The notes: generated by a model not told the origin, from the letters alone. 64,000 bases of DNA from Terrabacter sp. 28 (GCA_000955875.1 JYOE01000007.1:267379-331378); one strand, 5' to 3'. Counted from the stretch's first letter, positions 40,907 through 49,145 are shown. Program-made: numbers and translations.

Positions 40907-41668
40907 TCAGGTGGCCTTGGCGCGGTAGGTGCGCAGCGCGAGGACGTACGCCACGACGAGCAGCCCGACGCACCATGCGAGCGCGACCCAGACGTCGGTG
41001 CCGACCGGCTGCTCCGCGAGGAGCGCCCGGATCGTGTCGACGATCGAGGTGACCGGCTGGTGCTCCGCGAACCAGCGGACCGGCCCGGGCATGCCCTCCG
41101 TCGGCACGAAGGCCGAGCTGACGAACGGCAGGAAGATGAGCGGGTAGGAGAAGCCGCTCACCCCGTCGACCGACTTCGCCGTGAGGCCGGGGATGACCGC
41201 TAGCCACGTGAGGGCCAGGGTGAACAGGACCATGATGCCGACGACCGCAAGCCACGCGAGCAGCCCTGCGCCGGAACGGAATCCCATGAGCAGAGCGACG
41301 AGGACGACGAGGACGAGGGAGATGAGGTTCGCGACGACCGAAGTCAGGACGTGGCTCCAGAGCACCGAGGATCGGCTGATCGGCATGGACTGGAAGCGCT
41401 CGAAGATGCCGCTGGAGACGTCGGTGAAGAGCCGGAAGGCCGTGTAGGCGATGCCCGACGCGACGGTGATGAGCAGGATGCCGGGCAGCAGGTAGTCGAC
41501 GTACGACTGGCTGCCGGCGTCGATGGCGCCTCCGAAGACGTAGACGAAGAGCAGGAGCATGGCGATCGGCGTGACGGCCGTGGTGATGATCGTGTCGGGG
41601 CTGCGCAGGATGTGGCGCAACGACCGCTTGGTCAGGACGGTGGTGTCGCCGAGGGCGTGGGTGGTCAT
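40907..41668 (-). CDS. ABC-2 type exporter permease (DrrB-like)
   Basis: This 253-aa permease has six hydrophobic helices and the ABC-2 signature region LTWLAVIPGLTAKSVDGVSG to FLPFVSSAFVP. It is paired with the ATPase gene just upstream (9-base gap). DrrAB-type systems export antibiotics and glycolipids; the substrate here is unknown. Confidence 0.9.
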   Translation of the reverse strand: MTTHALGDTTVLTKRSLRHILRSPDTIITTAVTPIAMLLLFVYVFGGAIDAGSQSYVDYLLPGILLITVASGIAYTAFRLFTDVSSGIFERFQSMPISRSSVLWSHVLTSVVANLISLVLVVLVALLMGFRSGAGLLAWLAVVGIMVLFTLALTWLAVIPGLTAKSVDGVSGFSYPLIFLPFVSSAFVPTEGMPGPVRWFAEHQPVTSIVDTIRALLAEQPVGTDVWVALAWCVGLLVVAYVLALRTYRAKAT

Positions 41669-41677
41669 GGGTGGTCC

Positions 41678-42445
41678 TCAGTTCGCGGGGGTCGTGTGGC
41701 CGACGATGGACAGGAAGATCTCCTCGAGCGTCGGTTGCTTCTCGACGTACTCGATCTCGGTGGGCGGTAGGAGCGCCTTGAGCTCGGCGAGCGTGCCGTC
41801 GGCGATGATCCGGCCCTCGTGCAGGATGGCGATGCGGTCGGCGAGGTGCTCGGCCTCGTCGAGGTACTGGGTCGTGAGCAGCACGGTGGTGCCCCGGCCG
41901 GCGAGGTCCTGGACGGTCCTCCACACCTCGAGCCGTGACTGTGGGTCGAGGCCCGTCGTCGGCTCGTCGAGGAAGAGCACGGCAGGGTCGCCGATGAGGC
42001 TCATCGCGATGTCGAGCCGCCTCTTCATGCCGCCCGAGTAGGTGCCGGCCCGTCGACCGCCCGCGTCGGTGAGACCGAACCGGGCGAGCAGGTCGTCGGC
42101 GACGCGTCCGGGCTCGGCGACCCGTCTCAGCTGCGCGACGAGGACGAGGTTCTCGCGGCCGGTCAGGATCTCGTCGACGGCCGCGAACTGTCCTGTGAGA
42201 CTGATCGACTCGCGGACCCGGGCGGCCTCGGTCGCCACGTCATGGCCGTTGACGCGGGCGGACCCGCTGTCGGCGGCGAGCAGCGTGGCGAGGATCCTGA
42301 CGGTGGTGGTCTTGCCGGCCCCGTTGCTGCCGAGCAGCGCGAAGACGGATCCCGCCGGGACGCCGAGGTCGACGCCCTGCAGCACCGCGGTCTCACCGTA
42401 GGACTTCGTCAGACCGACGATCTCGATGGCGTGTGTCGTTGTCAT
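41678..42445 (-). CDS. ABC exporter ATP-binding protein (DrrA-like)
   Basis: This 255-aa ATPase has Walker A LLGSNGAGKTTT, signature YSGGMKRRL, Walker B AVLFLDEPTTGLDP, and the C-terminal extension with PTLEEIFLSIVG seen in DrrA-type daunorubicin-resistance proteins. ATG at 42445 is chosen; the frame could extend to 42460 but would run into the dyad region. It is the first gene of the ATPase-permease unit, with the MerR gene following. Confidence 0.93.
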   Translation of the reverse strand: MTTTHAIEIVGLTKSYGETAVLQGVDLGVPAGSVFALLGSNGAGKTTTVRILATLLAADSGSARVNGHDVATEAARVRESISLTGQFAAVDEILTGRENLVLVAQLRRVAEPGRVADDLLARFGLTDAGGRRAGTYSGGMKRRLDIAMSLIGDPAVLFLDEPTTGLDPQSRLEVWRTVQDLAGRGTTVLLTTQYLDEAEHLADRIAILHEGRIIADGTLAELKALLPPTEIEYVEKQPTLEEIFLSIVGHTTPAN

Positions 42446-42460
42446 GGCTCGAGCGTGCAA

Positions 42461-42479
42461 CCCTGACGCAGCGTCAAGG
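42461..42479 (-). promoter_or_regulatory. MerR-type dyad before the ABC exporter
   Basis: On the minus strand CCTTGACGC and GCGTCAGGG flank a single base (8 of 9 pairs match), 15 bases upstream of the ATPase start. TTGACC lies at its left edge. Dyads like this inside the spacer are the normal binding sites of MerR activators. Confidence 0.6.
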
Positions 42480-42523
42480 TCAAGCCCCGTGCGCCGGCGC
42501 TCTGGCGGCCGGGTCCGGGACGC

Positions 42524-43573
42524 TCAGGGGCGGACGACGACCTTGCCGAGCAGCGTGCCCTGCCCCATGGCCGTCAGGGAGTCGGCGACGCCGTCCAGGC
42601 CGACCGTGCGATCGATGGCCGGACGCACCGCACCGGTCGCGACGAGGTCGCCGAGCCTGGCGTGCAGCTCTCGGGACTGGCGGGTGACGAACCAGGTCAG
42701 GTGCTGGCGCGAGAACGGGTCGAGGGCTGCTGCGGCGAGGTTGCGGTGCAGGCCGCCCAGCCATCGGCCACCGCCCTCACCGCCCACGATGACGAGCGTG
42801 CCGGTCGGGGTCAGGACCCGGCGCAGCTCGCTGATCGGTCGGTTGCCGGCGATGTCGATGACGGTGTCGAAGGGGCCGGCGAGCTCGCCGATGGTCGTGG
42901 TGCGGTAGTCGGCGACGTGCTGCGCCCCCAGGGCGCGGACGAAGTCCGCCTTGCCGGCGCTGCACACCGCGGTGACCTCGGCGCCCAGGTGGGCGGCGAT
43001 CTGCACGGCGAAGCTGCCGACGCCGCCCGAGGCGCCGAGCACGAGGACCCGCTGGCCGGCCTCCACCTGAGCGTGGCGCTGCACGGCCTCGAGAGCGGTG
43101 CCGCCCGAGATGCTCAGGGTCGCGGCCTGCTCGTCGCTGACCTCGGCCGGCGTGGTCGCCAGCTGGGCGGCTCGGGCGACGGCGAGCTCGGAGAGGGAGC
43201 CGGCGGCCGTGCCGAAGACGCGGTCGCCGACCGCGAGGCCCGTCACCTCCGGACCGAGGGCGACCACCTCGCCGGCGACCTCTAAGCCCAGCACCGGCTG
43301 ACGCGGCCGGTGGAGCCCGAAGGCGGCGCGGGCGGCATACGGGGTGCCGGTGAGCAGGTGCAGGGCGCCGCGGTCGAGGCCTGCGGCTGCCACCTTCACG
43401 AGCACCTCGGCACGGCCGGGCTCGGGTCGTGGGATGCGTTCGACCTGCAGCTCGGTGACGCCGCCGTAGCGGCGCCGGGTGACGGCCCGCACGTGGTCCG
43501 GGAGGGGCGAGGTCCCCGTCGAGGACGCCTGTGAGGTGGTCAGGTCGGAGGGCTGGTGTCCGAGAGACTCCAT
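42524..43573 (-). CDS. Zinc-independent medium-chain oxidoreductase (NADPH:quinone reductase type)
   Basis: This 349-aa MDR-family protein has an N-terminal GroES-like domain (about 30-150) and a Rossmann domain with LVLGASGGVGSFAVQIA (about 185-200). The structural zinc cysteines are absent, as in quinone-oxidoreductase-like members. The natural substrate is unknown. The 24-residue N-terminal extension (MESLGHQPSDLTTSQASST) is not part of the fold. It is divergent from a TetR gene, with two TetR-type dyads between. Confidence 0.87.
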   Translation of the reverse strand: MESLGHQPSDLTTSQASSTGTSPLPDHVRAVTRRRYGGVTELQVERIPRPEPGRAEVLVKVAAAGLDRGALHLLTGTPYAARAAFGLHRPRQPVLGLEVAGEVVALGPEVTGLAVGDRVFGTAAGSLSELAVARAAQLATTPAEVSDEQAATLSISGGTALEAVQRHAQVEAGQRVLVLGASGGVGSFAVQIAAHLGAEVTAVCSAGKADFVRALGAQHVADYRTTTIGELAGPFDTVIDIAGNRPISELRRVLTPTGTLVIVGGEGGGRWLGGLHRNLAAAALDPFSRQHLTWFVTRQSRELHARLGDLVATGAVRPAIDRTVGLDGVADSLTAMGQGTLLGKVVVRP

Positions 43574-43588
43574 GTCAGGACTCACTCT

Positions 43589-43601
43589 CTTACGTTGTAA
43601 G
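43589..43601. promoter_or_regulatory. TetR operator site 1
   Basis: CTTAC-GTT-GTAAG, a perfect 5-bp dyad, lies 16 bases upstream of the oxidoreductase start in the divergent promoter region. It is AT-rich against a GC-rich background. Confidence 0.65.
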
Positions 43602-43620
43602 GTACGAGCCGACGCTAGCA

Positions 43621-43631
43621 TTACGCCGTAA
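43621..43631. promoter_or_regulatory. TetR operator site 2
   Basis: TTAC-GCC-GTAA repeats the spacing and half-site of site 1, 32 bases (about three helical turns) away, close to the tetR start. Two equal sites suggest that both promoters are repressed by the TetR protein. Confidence 0.65.
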
Positions 43632-43657
43632 GGTTGACAACCCCCTCTGGAGGTCCG

Positions 43658-44299
43658 GTGCCCCCGCGCAAGCTCACCCGCGAGAGCGTCCTCGACGCCG
43701 CGGTCGTCATGGCCGACGCGGAAGGCCTCAGCCGACTGACGATGCGCCGGCTGGCTGGCGAGCTCGGGGTCGAGGCGATGTCGCTCTACCACCACGTCGC
43801 CAACAAGGACGCGCTGCTCGACGGCATGGTCGACCGTGTCTACGCCGAGGTCGTCCTCCCCGACGCTTCAGGCGACTGGCGCGTCGAGCTGCGTCGCAGG
43901 TCGCTGTCGGTGCGCGAGGTCCTCGGCCGGCACCCGTGGGCGCTGCCCCTCATGGAGTCGCGCCGCACGCCCGGGCCGGCGACCCTGGCCTACCACGACG
44001 CCAACATCGCGTGCCTCCGCGCGGGCGGTTTCAGTCCCCGACACGTCGCGCACGCGTATGCCGTCGTCGACGCCTTCGTCTACGGCTTCGTCCTGCAGGA
44101 GACGACGCTGCCGTTCGACTCGGGCGCCGAGGCGGCCGACTTCGTCAGCACCGGTCCGCTCGCCGAGCTCCTCGCCGCGTACCCCAACATGGCCTGGTTC
44201 GCCCAGCACGTCGTGCTCGCAGACGGATACACGTTCGCCCGCGAGTTCGAGCCTGGCCTCGAACTCGTTCTCGACGGGGTGGCCGCCCTGCTCGACTGA
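43658..44299 (+). CDS. TetR/AcrR family repressor
   Basis: This 213-aa protein has the TetR helix-turn-helix (LTMRRLAGELGVEAMSLYHH VANKD, split) and the C-terminal domain of the TetR_C_1 class. GTG at 43658 is preferred because TGGAGG is 5 bases upstream; a TTG at 43634 would extend it by eight residues. It is divergent from the MDR oxidoreductase gene and probably represses both. Confidence 0.88.
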   Translation: MPPRKLTRESVLDAAVVMADAEGLSRLTMRRLAGELGVEAMSLYHHVANKDALLDGMVDRVYAEVVLPDASGDWRVELRRRSLSVREVLGRHPWALPLMESRRTPGPATLAYHDANIACLRAGGFSPRHVAHAYAVVDAFVYGFVLQETTLPFDSGAEAADFVSTGPLAELLAAYPNMAWFAQHVVLADGYTFAREFEPGLELVLDGVAALLD

Positions 44300-44320
44300 G
44301 CGCTCTGCCTTCGATCCCGG

Positions 44321-45112
44321 TCAGCGGCAGGTGGTGAGGACCCGCGTGACCGCGGCCTTCTCGGCCGCGGTCACCCACAGGTGGTAGCGGGTCTTGACCG
44401 CCACCTGTCGTGCGACGTAGGTGCAGCGGAACGCGCGGTTCGGCGGCAGCCAGGAGGCGGCGTCGGAGTCGCGCTTGGCACCATTGGTCGGGCCGTCGAC
44501 GGCGAGGAGGTTGAGCGGGTCGTTGGCCAGCGAGATGCGCTGCTCGCGCGTCAGCGCCTGCCCACCCTTGACCCACGCGTCACCGAGGGCGACGACGTGG
44601 TCGATCTGGACCTTCGACGAGAAGGGGCCGCGCTCGAAGGTGATGACGTGTCCCGTGTAGGGGTCGGCGAGCCGTCCCGACGTCACGACGCAGCCGTGGG
44701 TGCCGGGCTTGAGGCGCTCTGCGGTGAGGTCGCGGCGGAGCACGTCGTTGCGGGTGTCGCACCCGTTGTGGCCGCCGGCGACGTCGGCGTCGTCGGTCCA
44801 CGCCGGACCGAACTGCTCGCGGGAGTAGCCGGTCTTCGGGGCTCGTCCCTTGACCGGCAGTCGGTCGAGCTGCGAGAGCGCTGCGCGCGCCTGGGCTGCG
44901 GAGATCGCCGGGGTGATGGGGGCGGGCAGGCTCGTCGTGGTGCCCGGGTGCGACCCGTCGACCTCGGTCGGCGCGTGGTCCCGGCCACCCGGTGCCGCCC
45001 CCGTCAGGACCGGGAGCCCGCATCCGCCCACGAGCACCGTCAGAGCGGCAAACAGGGCGGCAGCGAGGGTGCGCGTGTGCTGCGCAGTGGCACGCTGAGG
45101 GAGTCTTGGCAC
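44321..45112 (-). CDS. Secreted lipoprotein with HNH nuclease domain (DUF1524)
   Basis: This 263-aa protein has a lipoprotein signal (LAAALFAALTVLVGGC, lipobox VGGC) and a Pro/Thr-rich linker. A DUF1524 HNH domain follows, with QIDHVVALGDAW as the core His motif, NDPLNLLAVDGPTN, and a downstream Asp-Asn stretch. Four cysteines in the mature part may form disulfides. Family members are common exported nucleases of actinobacteria. GTG at 45112 is supported by AAGG; GTG at 45130 is an alternative. Confidence 0.85.
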   Translation of the reverse strand: MPRLPQRATAQHTRTLAAALFAALTVLVGGCGLPVLTGAAPGGRDHAPTEVDGSHPGTTTSLPAPITPAISAAQARAALSQLDRLPVKGRAPKTGYSREQFGPAWTDDADVAGGHNGCDTRNDVLRRDLTAERLKPGTHGCVVTSGRLADPYTGHVITFERGPFSSKVQIDHVVALGDAWVKGGQALTREQRISLANDPLNLLAVDGPTNGAKRDSDAASWLPPNRAFRCTYVARQVAVKTRYHLWVTAAEKAAVTRVLTTCR

Positions 45113-45306
45113 GGTGAGAAACCTTGGCACACAAACCAACCCGTGACGGCACGCCCCGCCGCACCAGGCCGATGCGGGGTGGGCCCCGACGCTGGACTCA
45201 CGGCTGGTTCCCAGCCCGGGCACGGTGCCCTCCCACCCGGCCGGCCTACGGTGCCACATCGCCACGCGCCCGGCGACGGGTGGGCGCCGACCGTCAGGAG
45301 GTTGCC

Positions 45307-45540
45307 ATGGCTGATCTCGGAGGACCGGAGATCATCGTCATCATCATCGCCGTCGCTCTGCTCTTCGGCTGGAAGCGCATGCCCGACATGGCCAGGAGCC
45401 TCGGCCGGTCGGTGCGCATCTTCAAGTCCGAGGTGGACCAGCTCCGCGCCGGCGAGGCACCCGAGACGCACGCGGCGGACACACCCGGCCCGACCGCCAC
45501 GCGTACGCCGGAGGGTCGAGCGCCTCGAACGCCGCTCTGA
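45307..45540 (+). CDS. tatA: Twin-arginine translocase subunit TatA
   Basis: This 77-aa protein has one N-terminal transmembrane helix ([20 protein letters not shown]), a Pro hinge, and the amphipathic helix ([19 protein letters not shown]). An acidic/Thr-Pro tail follows. This is the TatA/TatE layout. AGGAGG lies 6 bases before ATG. No tatB or tatC is adjacent; actinobacterial tatA is often away from tatB, but a second tatA copy elsewhere is possible. Confidence 0.9.
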   Translation: MADLGGPEIIVIIIAVALLFGWKRMPDMARSLGRSVRIFKSEVDQLRAGEAPETHAADTPGPTATRTPEGRAPRTPL

Positions 45541-45567
45541 CGCTGCCGGACGCGCCTCAGGCGATCG

Positions 45568-46761
45568 TCACGCGACGGTGTGGATCGGCTCCGTCGGCAG
45601 CTTGCGCACCTTGGCCCGGCGGCGGCGCCGTTGCGGGATCATCGACCGCATCTCCTCGAGCCGGCCGAAGCACAGGAGGCGGTCCTCCGCCTCGAGCACG
45701 ACGCGGCGGCGCGGGTTGGGGATGACGCTCGCGCCGCGGTGCAGCGTGAGCACCTGCAGGTCGTGCTCCTCGAGGCCCGACTCGCCGATCGTCTTGCCGA
45801 TGATGTCGGCGCCGGCGTGGACGACGAGCTCGGCAACGCCGTATCCCGTCGAGACGGTGAGGCGTTGGCGCACGTCGATCTCGGGGAAGGCGACCTGGCC
45901 GGCGATGTAGTCGACGATCGCGCCGGCGACGTCGAGGTTCGTCGCGGCCTCGATGCCCTCGAGTCCGGGGGAGGAGTTGACCTCCATGACGAGCGGCCCG
46001 TCGTTCCCCTCGAGCATGTCGACGCCGGCCACGCGCAGGCCCATGATCTGGGCCGAGCGCACTGCAGCCTGCTCGTACTCCGGCGTCAGCTCGACCGGCT
46101 CGACGGTGCCGCCGCGGTGCACGTTCGAGCGGAACTCGTCGCCGTTCGCGCGGCGCCGCATTGCGGCCACGACCCGGTCACCGACGACGAGGGCACGGAT
46201 GTCGCGTCCCTTGCTCTCCGTGACGAAGCTCTGGATGAGCACGTTCTGCTTCGTGCTGTGCAGCGTCTCGATGATCGCCTCGGCGATCTTGATCTCCGGC
46301 GCGAGGATGACGCCGATGCCCTGCGTGCCCTCGAGCAGCTTGATGACGACCGGCGCGCCCCCGACGCGCTCGATGGCGGGGATGACGTCGGCGCGGTTGC
46401 GCACGAAGGTCGTCGCCGGCATGCCGATGTTGTGGCGCGAGAGGATCTGCGTGGCGCGGAGCTTGTCACGTGCGTTGGCGATGCCGTTTGCGGTGTTCGG
46501 CGTGTAGATGTCCATCTGCTCGAACTGGCGCACGACGGCGGTGCCGAAGTAGGTGATCGAGTTGCCGATGCGCGGGAGGATCGCGTCGTAGTCGGAGAGC
46601 GGCCGCCCGCGGAACTGCAGGTCGGGCTCGGGCCCCGTCAGGTCGATGGCGAAGCGGAGCGTGTTGAGGACTCTCACCTCGTGCCCCCGGTCGAGCGCCG
46701 CGGTGCGCAGGCGCTGGGTCGAGTAGGCGCGCGGCGCGCGCGAGAGGATCGCGAGTTTCAT
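45568..46761 (-). CDS. RimK-type glutamate ligase fused to an RCK_C domain
   Basis: This 397-aa protein has an ATP-grasp RimK domain (about 1-295) with VIKLLEGTQGIGVIL in the ATP site and LVMEVNSSPGLEGIE holding the Mg ligands. It closely follows RimK of ribosomal S6 modification. A second domain (about 300-370, AELVVHAGADIIGKTIGESG to EDRLLCFG) looks like RCK_C/TrkA_C, a ligand-binding regulatory module, and a basic tail ends the protein. The S6 in this window lacks the Glu tail that E. coli RimK extends, so the target may differ. It is divergent from a RimB-like protease gene. Confidence 0.85.
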   Translation of the reverse strand: MKLAILSRAPRAYSTQRLRTAALDRGHEVRVLNTLRFAIDLTGPEPDLQFRGRPLSDYDAILPRIGNSITYFGTAVVRQFEQMDIYTPNTANGIANARDKLRATQILSRHNIGMPATTFVRNRADVIPAIERVGGAPVVIKLLEGTQGIGVILAPEIKIAEAIIETLHSTKQNVLIQSFVTESKGRDIRALVVGDRVVAAMRRRANGDEFRSNVHRGGTVEPVELTPEYEQAAVRSAQIMGLRVAGVDMLEGNDGPLVMEVNSSPGLEGIEAATNLDVAGAIVDYIAGQVAFPEIDVRQRLTVSTGYGVAELVVHAGADIIGKTIGESGLEEHDLQVLTLHRGASVIPNPRRRVVLEAEDRLLCFGRLEEMRSMIPQRRRRRAKVRKLPTEPIHTVA

Positions 46762-46786
46762 GCAGAGGTCCTGCCAAGATGGGCGG

Positions 46787-47263
46787 GTGTCCGGGCCGGC
46801 CTATTCAAGCACCCATGTGGGGTGGAGGGAGTGGGTCGGTATGCCCGGGGTGGGGCTGCCGTGGGTCAAGGCGAAGATCGACACCGGCGCCCGCACGTCG
46901 TCGCTGCACGCCGAGGACGTCGAGGAGTTCGAGCACGACGGCCGCCCCTGGGTGCGCTTCACCGTGCACCCGTGGCAGGACTCGCAGGACGACCCCACGG
47001 TCGTCGAGTGCCCCGTCCACGACCGCCGCAAGGTGCGCTCGTCCAGCGGCCACGTGCAGCGTCGGCTCGTCATCCGCGTGGACCTGCGTCTCGGTGGGCG
47101 GACGGTCCCGGCCGAGGTGACGCTGAGCAAGCGCGACCGGATGGGCTTCCGCATGCTCGTCGGCCGTGAGGCGCTGCGCCAGGGCTACGTCGTCGACCCC
47201 GACCGGTCGTATGCCGGGGGCAAGCCGCCCAAGGACGTGCGTCGCCGCAACCGGGGCCGCTGA
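46787..47263 (+). CDS. RimB-like retropepsin-fold zinc protease (PF05618 type)
   Basis: This 158-aa protein has KIDTGARTSSLHA with Asp32-Thr-Gly-Ala, the aspartic retropepsin-like active site of the 'ATP-dependent zinc protease' family. KRDRMGFRMLVGREALRQGY is the conserved C-terminal block. In gamma-proteobacteria RimB trims glutamates added by RimK, so its divergent neighbour, the RimK fusion, supports the same writer-eraser pair. GTG at 46787 is the likely start, leaving a 25-base gap to the rimK start. Its last 79 bases overlap the MFS gene on the other strand. Confidence 0.83.
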   Translation: MSGPAYSSTHVGWREWVGMPGVGLPWVKAKIDTGARTSSLHAEDVEEFEHDGRPWVRFTVHPWQDSQDDPTVVECPVHDRRKVRSSSGHVQRRLVIRVDLRLGGRTVPAEVTLSKRDRMGFRMLVGREALRQGYVVDPDRSYAGGKPPKDVRRRNRGR

Positions 47264-48501
47264 CGTCGCTGACCCGGCTCGGTCACGGCGCGCACGACGG
47301 CCGCCGCCAGCAGCGCGGCCGCCGATGCCGCGAAGGGCGCCCCGGGGCCGTATGCCGTCCCGAGCGTCGTGAGGATGCCCGGCGCCGCCGTCGTGGCGAG
47401 TCCCCACGTCAGTCCCAGCACGGCGAGGTAGGTGCCCCGGCTGCCCTCCGGGGCGAGGGTGCCGGCGCCGGCCATCATCGTCGAGATGACGAGGAGGCTG
47501 CCCACGTCGAAGACGACGAGCCCGGCCGCGAGGGCGAGCGGCCCGTCGGCGAGGGCGAGGGCTGTGAGGCCCAGCGCTGCGGTGGCCTCGCCCGTGAGCA
47601 GGACGCCGCGGTCGCCCACGCGGCGCCGGAGCACCACGACGAGCCGCGCGCCGGGGACGCTGGCAGCGGCGCCGGCCGCGAGCACCCAGCCCGTGACCGA
47701 CGGGGCCATGCCGCGCTGCCCGACGAGGAGCGGCACCCCGAAGACGACGACCATCGTCACGGTCGCGGCGACCGTGCCCAGGGCGACGACCCGCACGAGC
47801 CGGCGGTCCGTCAGTGCCCCGACCCACCGCTGCCCCGGCGAGTCGGAGCCGCGTCGGGAACCGGGCACGCGATCATCCTTCTCGTCGAGTGTGCAGTTCC
47901 CGACTGGATCCGCCGCCTCCTCCTGGTCTAGTGGGCCCTGCGCCGGAGGTCGCCGCGACGCCGGGACGGCCCCCGCGACGAGGACTGCGCAGGCCAGGCA
48001 GGTCGCCGCGTCGACCACGAAGAGCCAGCGCAGGCCGAAGCCCGAGACGGCTGCCGCGACGAGGCCGGCGAGGACGCCGGCGACAGCGAGCGACGCGTTG
48101 AGGGCGGAGTAGGCGAACGAGCGGTCGTCCGCCGGCACGAGGTCGCTGACGAGCGCCTGGGTCGGGGGCTCGACGATCTCGTAGGCGAGGCCGAGGAGGA
48201 CCGCGCCGGCGAGAGCCCACGCGTACGTCGGTGCAGCGGCGATGACGAGCTGGGCCACAGCGCAGCCCGAGAGGCCGAGCAGCATGGTCGGGCGGCGTCC
48301 CCACGCGTCGGCGAGGTGGCCACCGAGCAGACGCGACGGGATCGTGGCCAGCCCGAAGCACGTGAGCACCAGGGCCGTGCCTGCGGGACCGGCGTCGAGG
48401 TCGCGCAGCAGCAGGACGCCGAGGAAGGCCATCGAGAAGCCGCCGAGGCGGTTGACGCACCGCGCGAGGATGAGCACCCGCAGCTGCCCGGGTAGACCCA
48501 T
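47185..48501 (-). CDS. MFS transporter
   Basis: This 438-aa major facilitator has 12 helices. The loop 2-3 motif GGHLADAWGRRP is the MFS signature. The central cytoplasmic loop (about 185-235) is longer than usual and contains residues translated from a copy of the 21-bp GTCGAGTG repeat at 47884-47904. The 3' end overlaps the RimB-like gene by 79 bases in antisense. It is divergent from a CGNR regulator gene. It is probably an exporter; the substrate is unknown. Confidence 0.85.
   Translation of the reverse strand: MGLPGQLRVLILARCVNRLGGFSMAFLGVLLLRDLDAGPAGTALVLTCFGLATIPSRLLGGHLADAWGRRPTMLLGLSGCAVAQLVIAAAPTYAWALAGAVLLGLAYEIVEPPTQALVSDLVPADDRSFAYSALNASLAVAGVLAGLVAAAVSGFGLRWLFVVDAATCLACAVLVAGAVPASRRPPAQGPLDQEEAADPVGNCTLDEKDDRVPGSRRGSDSPGQRWVGALTDRRLVRVVALGTVAATVTMVVVFGVPLLVGQRGMAPSVTGWVLAAGAAASVPGARLVVVLRRRVGDRGVLLTGEATAALGLTALALADGPLALAAGLVVFDVGSLLVISTMMAGAGTLAPEGSRGTYLAVLGLTWGLATTAAPGILTTLGTAYGPGAPFAASAAALLAAAVVRAVTEPGQRRQRPRLRRRTSLGGLPPAYDRSGSTT
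47884..47904. repeat. Copy of the 21-bp repeat inside the MFS gene
   Basis: GTCGAGTGTGCA followed by GTTCCCGAC differs from the copy at 21430 in two bases. It lies within the sequence coding for the central loop of the transporter and keeps the frame open. Confidence 0.75.
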
Positions 48502-48510
48502 GGTCGTCCT

Positions 48511-48584
48511 GACTGTCGAAGTAGACTTTGGTAGTCACGACGCTAGATGTGAGGAGGTGACTGGTCAAGTGCAGTTCGACAGTC
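48511..48584. promoter_or_regulatory. Widely spaced inverted repeat in the MFS/CGNR divergent region
   Basis: GACTGTCGAA (48511-48520) and TTCGACAGTC (48575-48584) are perfect inverted copies flanking the divergent promoters. The second lies in the start of the CGNR gene. They may be operator half-sites for the CGNR regulator. Confidence 0.45.
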
Positions 48585-49135
48585 ACATCGAACGGCTGCT
48601 GGCCGTCGCGGTCGACCTCGTCAACCTCGTCACGCCCGGCGACGCCCGAGGGGTCGTCTACGAGCCGCCGACCGGGGAGGCGCTCGTCGTCGGCGTCGCC
48701 GATGCGACGTCAGGGCCCGACCGGCGCTCGCAGCCGACGCAGGCGCAGGCGCTGTCGCTCGTCGAGGTGGTGCCCGCGGTCCGTGCCGTCTTCGAGTCGG
48801 CCGAGCGCCACGACCTCGACGCGGCGGCGGCGACCGTCAACGAGCTGCTCGAGAGCACGGGGGCCCGGCCGCGGCTCGACGCCGACGGGACGGGCCGGCA
48901 CCAGCTGCACTTCCACGGTCCCGACGACGGCTACGTGCGCGGATGGCAGGCAGGGCTCGCGTCGGGCCTCGCCGTCGCGCTCGGCAGCGACCTCGGAGGG
49001 CGTCTCGGGGTGTGCGCGGCCCCGGCGTGCGACCGCGTCTACGTCGACGCGTCGAGGAACGGCACGCGGCGCTTCTGCTCCCCGCAGTGCCAGAGCCGCG
49101 TCAAGGCCGCCGCCCACCGCGCCCGCACCCGCTGA
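48569..49135 (+). CDS. CGNR zinc-finger regulator (ABATE domain)
   Basis: This 188-aa protein has an N-terminal ABATE-like domain (about 1-135) and a C-terminal four-Cys zinc finger (LGVCAAPACDRVYVDASRNG then RRFCSPQCQSR), the CGNR finger presumed to bind DNA. GTG at 48569 is preferred, with AGGAGG 11 bases upstream; GTG at 48557 is an alternative. It is divergent from the MFS gene, a common pairing in which the regulator controls the exporter. Confidence 0.85.
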   Translation: MQFDSHIERLLAVAVDLVNLVTPGDARGVVYEPPTGEALVVGVADATSGPDRRSQPTQAQALSLVEVVPAVRAVFESAERHDLDAAAATVNELLESTGARPRLDADGTGRHQLHFHGPDDGYVRGWQAGLASGLAVALGSDLGGRLGVCAAPACDRVYVDASRNGTRRFCSPQCQSRVKAAAHRARTR

Positions 49136-49145
49136 CCCACGACGC

